The notes beneath the pieces were generated by a model that ran no database searches, was not told the DNA's origin, and saw nothing but the letters and a program-made list of their open reading frames with translations. 64,000 bases of DNA from Silene latifolia (taxonomy: Eukaryota; Streptophyta; Magnoliopsida; Caryophyllales; Caryophyllaceae), in the NCBI RefSeq assembly GCF_048544455.1, contig NC_133526.1, positions 2,620,001 through 2,684,000 of the forward strand, written 5' to 3'. The translations under genes were made by a program, and so were the position numbers. Below, in pieces: positions 63,913-64,000 of the stretch (position 1 is the first letter of the stretch; every line of letters starts with the position of its first letter).

Positions 63913-64000
63913 AATGTCATTGTATATACAATCATACCGTACGCGTTTTTTTTTCCATGTTTCTCCAAAATTGACTCAAACTGAACTCGGTTGACCCACT

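Overview
This window is plant nuclear DNA, almost certainly from a eudicot. It shows GT-AG introns, AT-rich intergenic DNA, plant-type LINEs with an RNase H domain, tRNA-derived SINEs, hAT, Stowaway, CACTA and Mutator-like elements, and genes of plant-specific families. The repeat style suggests Caryophyllales, but that is only an impression. I found no bacterial, organellar, rRNA or tRNA genes.

Layout. 1-12 kb is repeat country: a diverged tandem array, two 5'-truncated LINEs of one family, a SINE inside a MITE, TRIM/LTR fossils and Helitron-like 3' ends. 12.2-14.4 kb has one unrecognised ORF and a decayed 3' fragment of a GATA26/27-like transcription factor gene. 17.5-18.9 kb carries two inverted-repeat elements just upstream of an intact 13-exon DXO1 gene (decapping/deNADding nuclease, 543 aa, 19038-24202). 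24.9-36.1 kb is a nest: an almost intact LINE split by a CACTA transposon that itself holds a Mutator-like element. 36.3-37.5 kb has a LINE scrap and a TRIM fossil containing a hAT MITE. 37.5-38.6 kb is a second copy of the 5' end of the CK2 beta gene. 41.9-46.2 kb is a second DXO1 copy with exons 2-13 but no native exon 1. 47.6-51.5 kb is an intact CK2 regulatory beta-subunit gene (5 exons, 281 aa). 52.8-57.6 kb on the minus strand is an intact CLASSY3/4-type SNF2 gene of RNA-directed DNA methylation (3 exons, 1353 aa). 58-64 kb is repeats again: Stowaway, SINE, an RTE LINE, an LTR fossil and hAT-like MITEs.

Main result. DXO1 and CKB were neighbours, and a tandem duplication with one end in DXO1 intron 1 and the other in CKB intron 1 copied the segment between. 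The junction is still visible at about 38.58-38.60 kb. It places a copy of CKB exon 1 upstream of DXO1 exons 2-13. Both splice sites are phase 1 and conserved, so the predicted CKB-DXO1 chimera is one open frame of 459 aa with the catalytic residues kept. The DXO1 N-terminal extension is replaced by the CK2 beta N-terminus. The GATA26-DXO1-CKB order also matches, from memory, Arabidopsis chromosome 4 (At4g17570, At4g17620, At4g17640), so the segment is conserved host sequence peppered with later insertions.

The host genes serve mRNA 5'-end quality control (DXO1), protein kinase regulation (CKB) and siRNA-directed silencing (CLSY). They do not form a single pathway.
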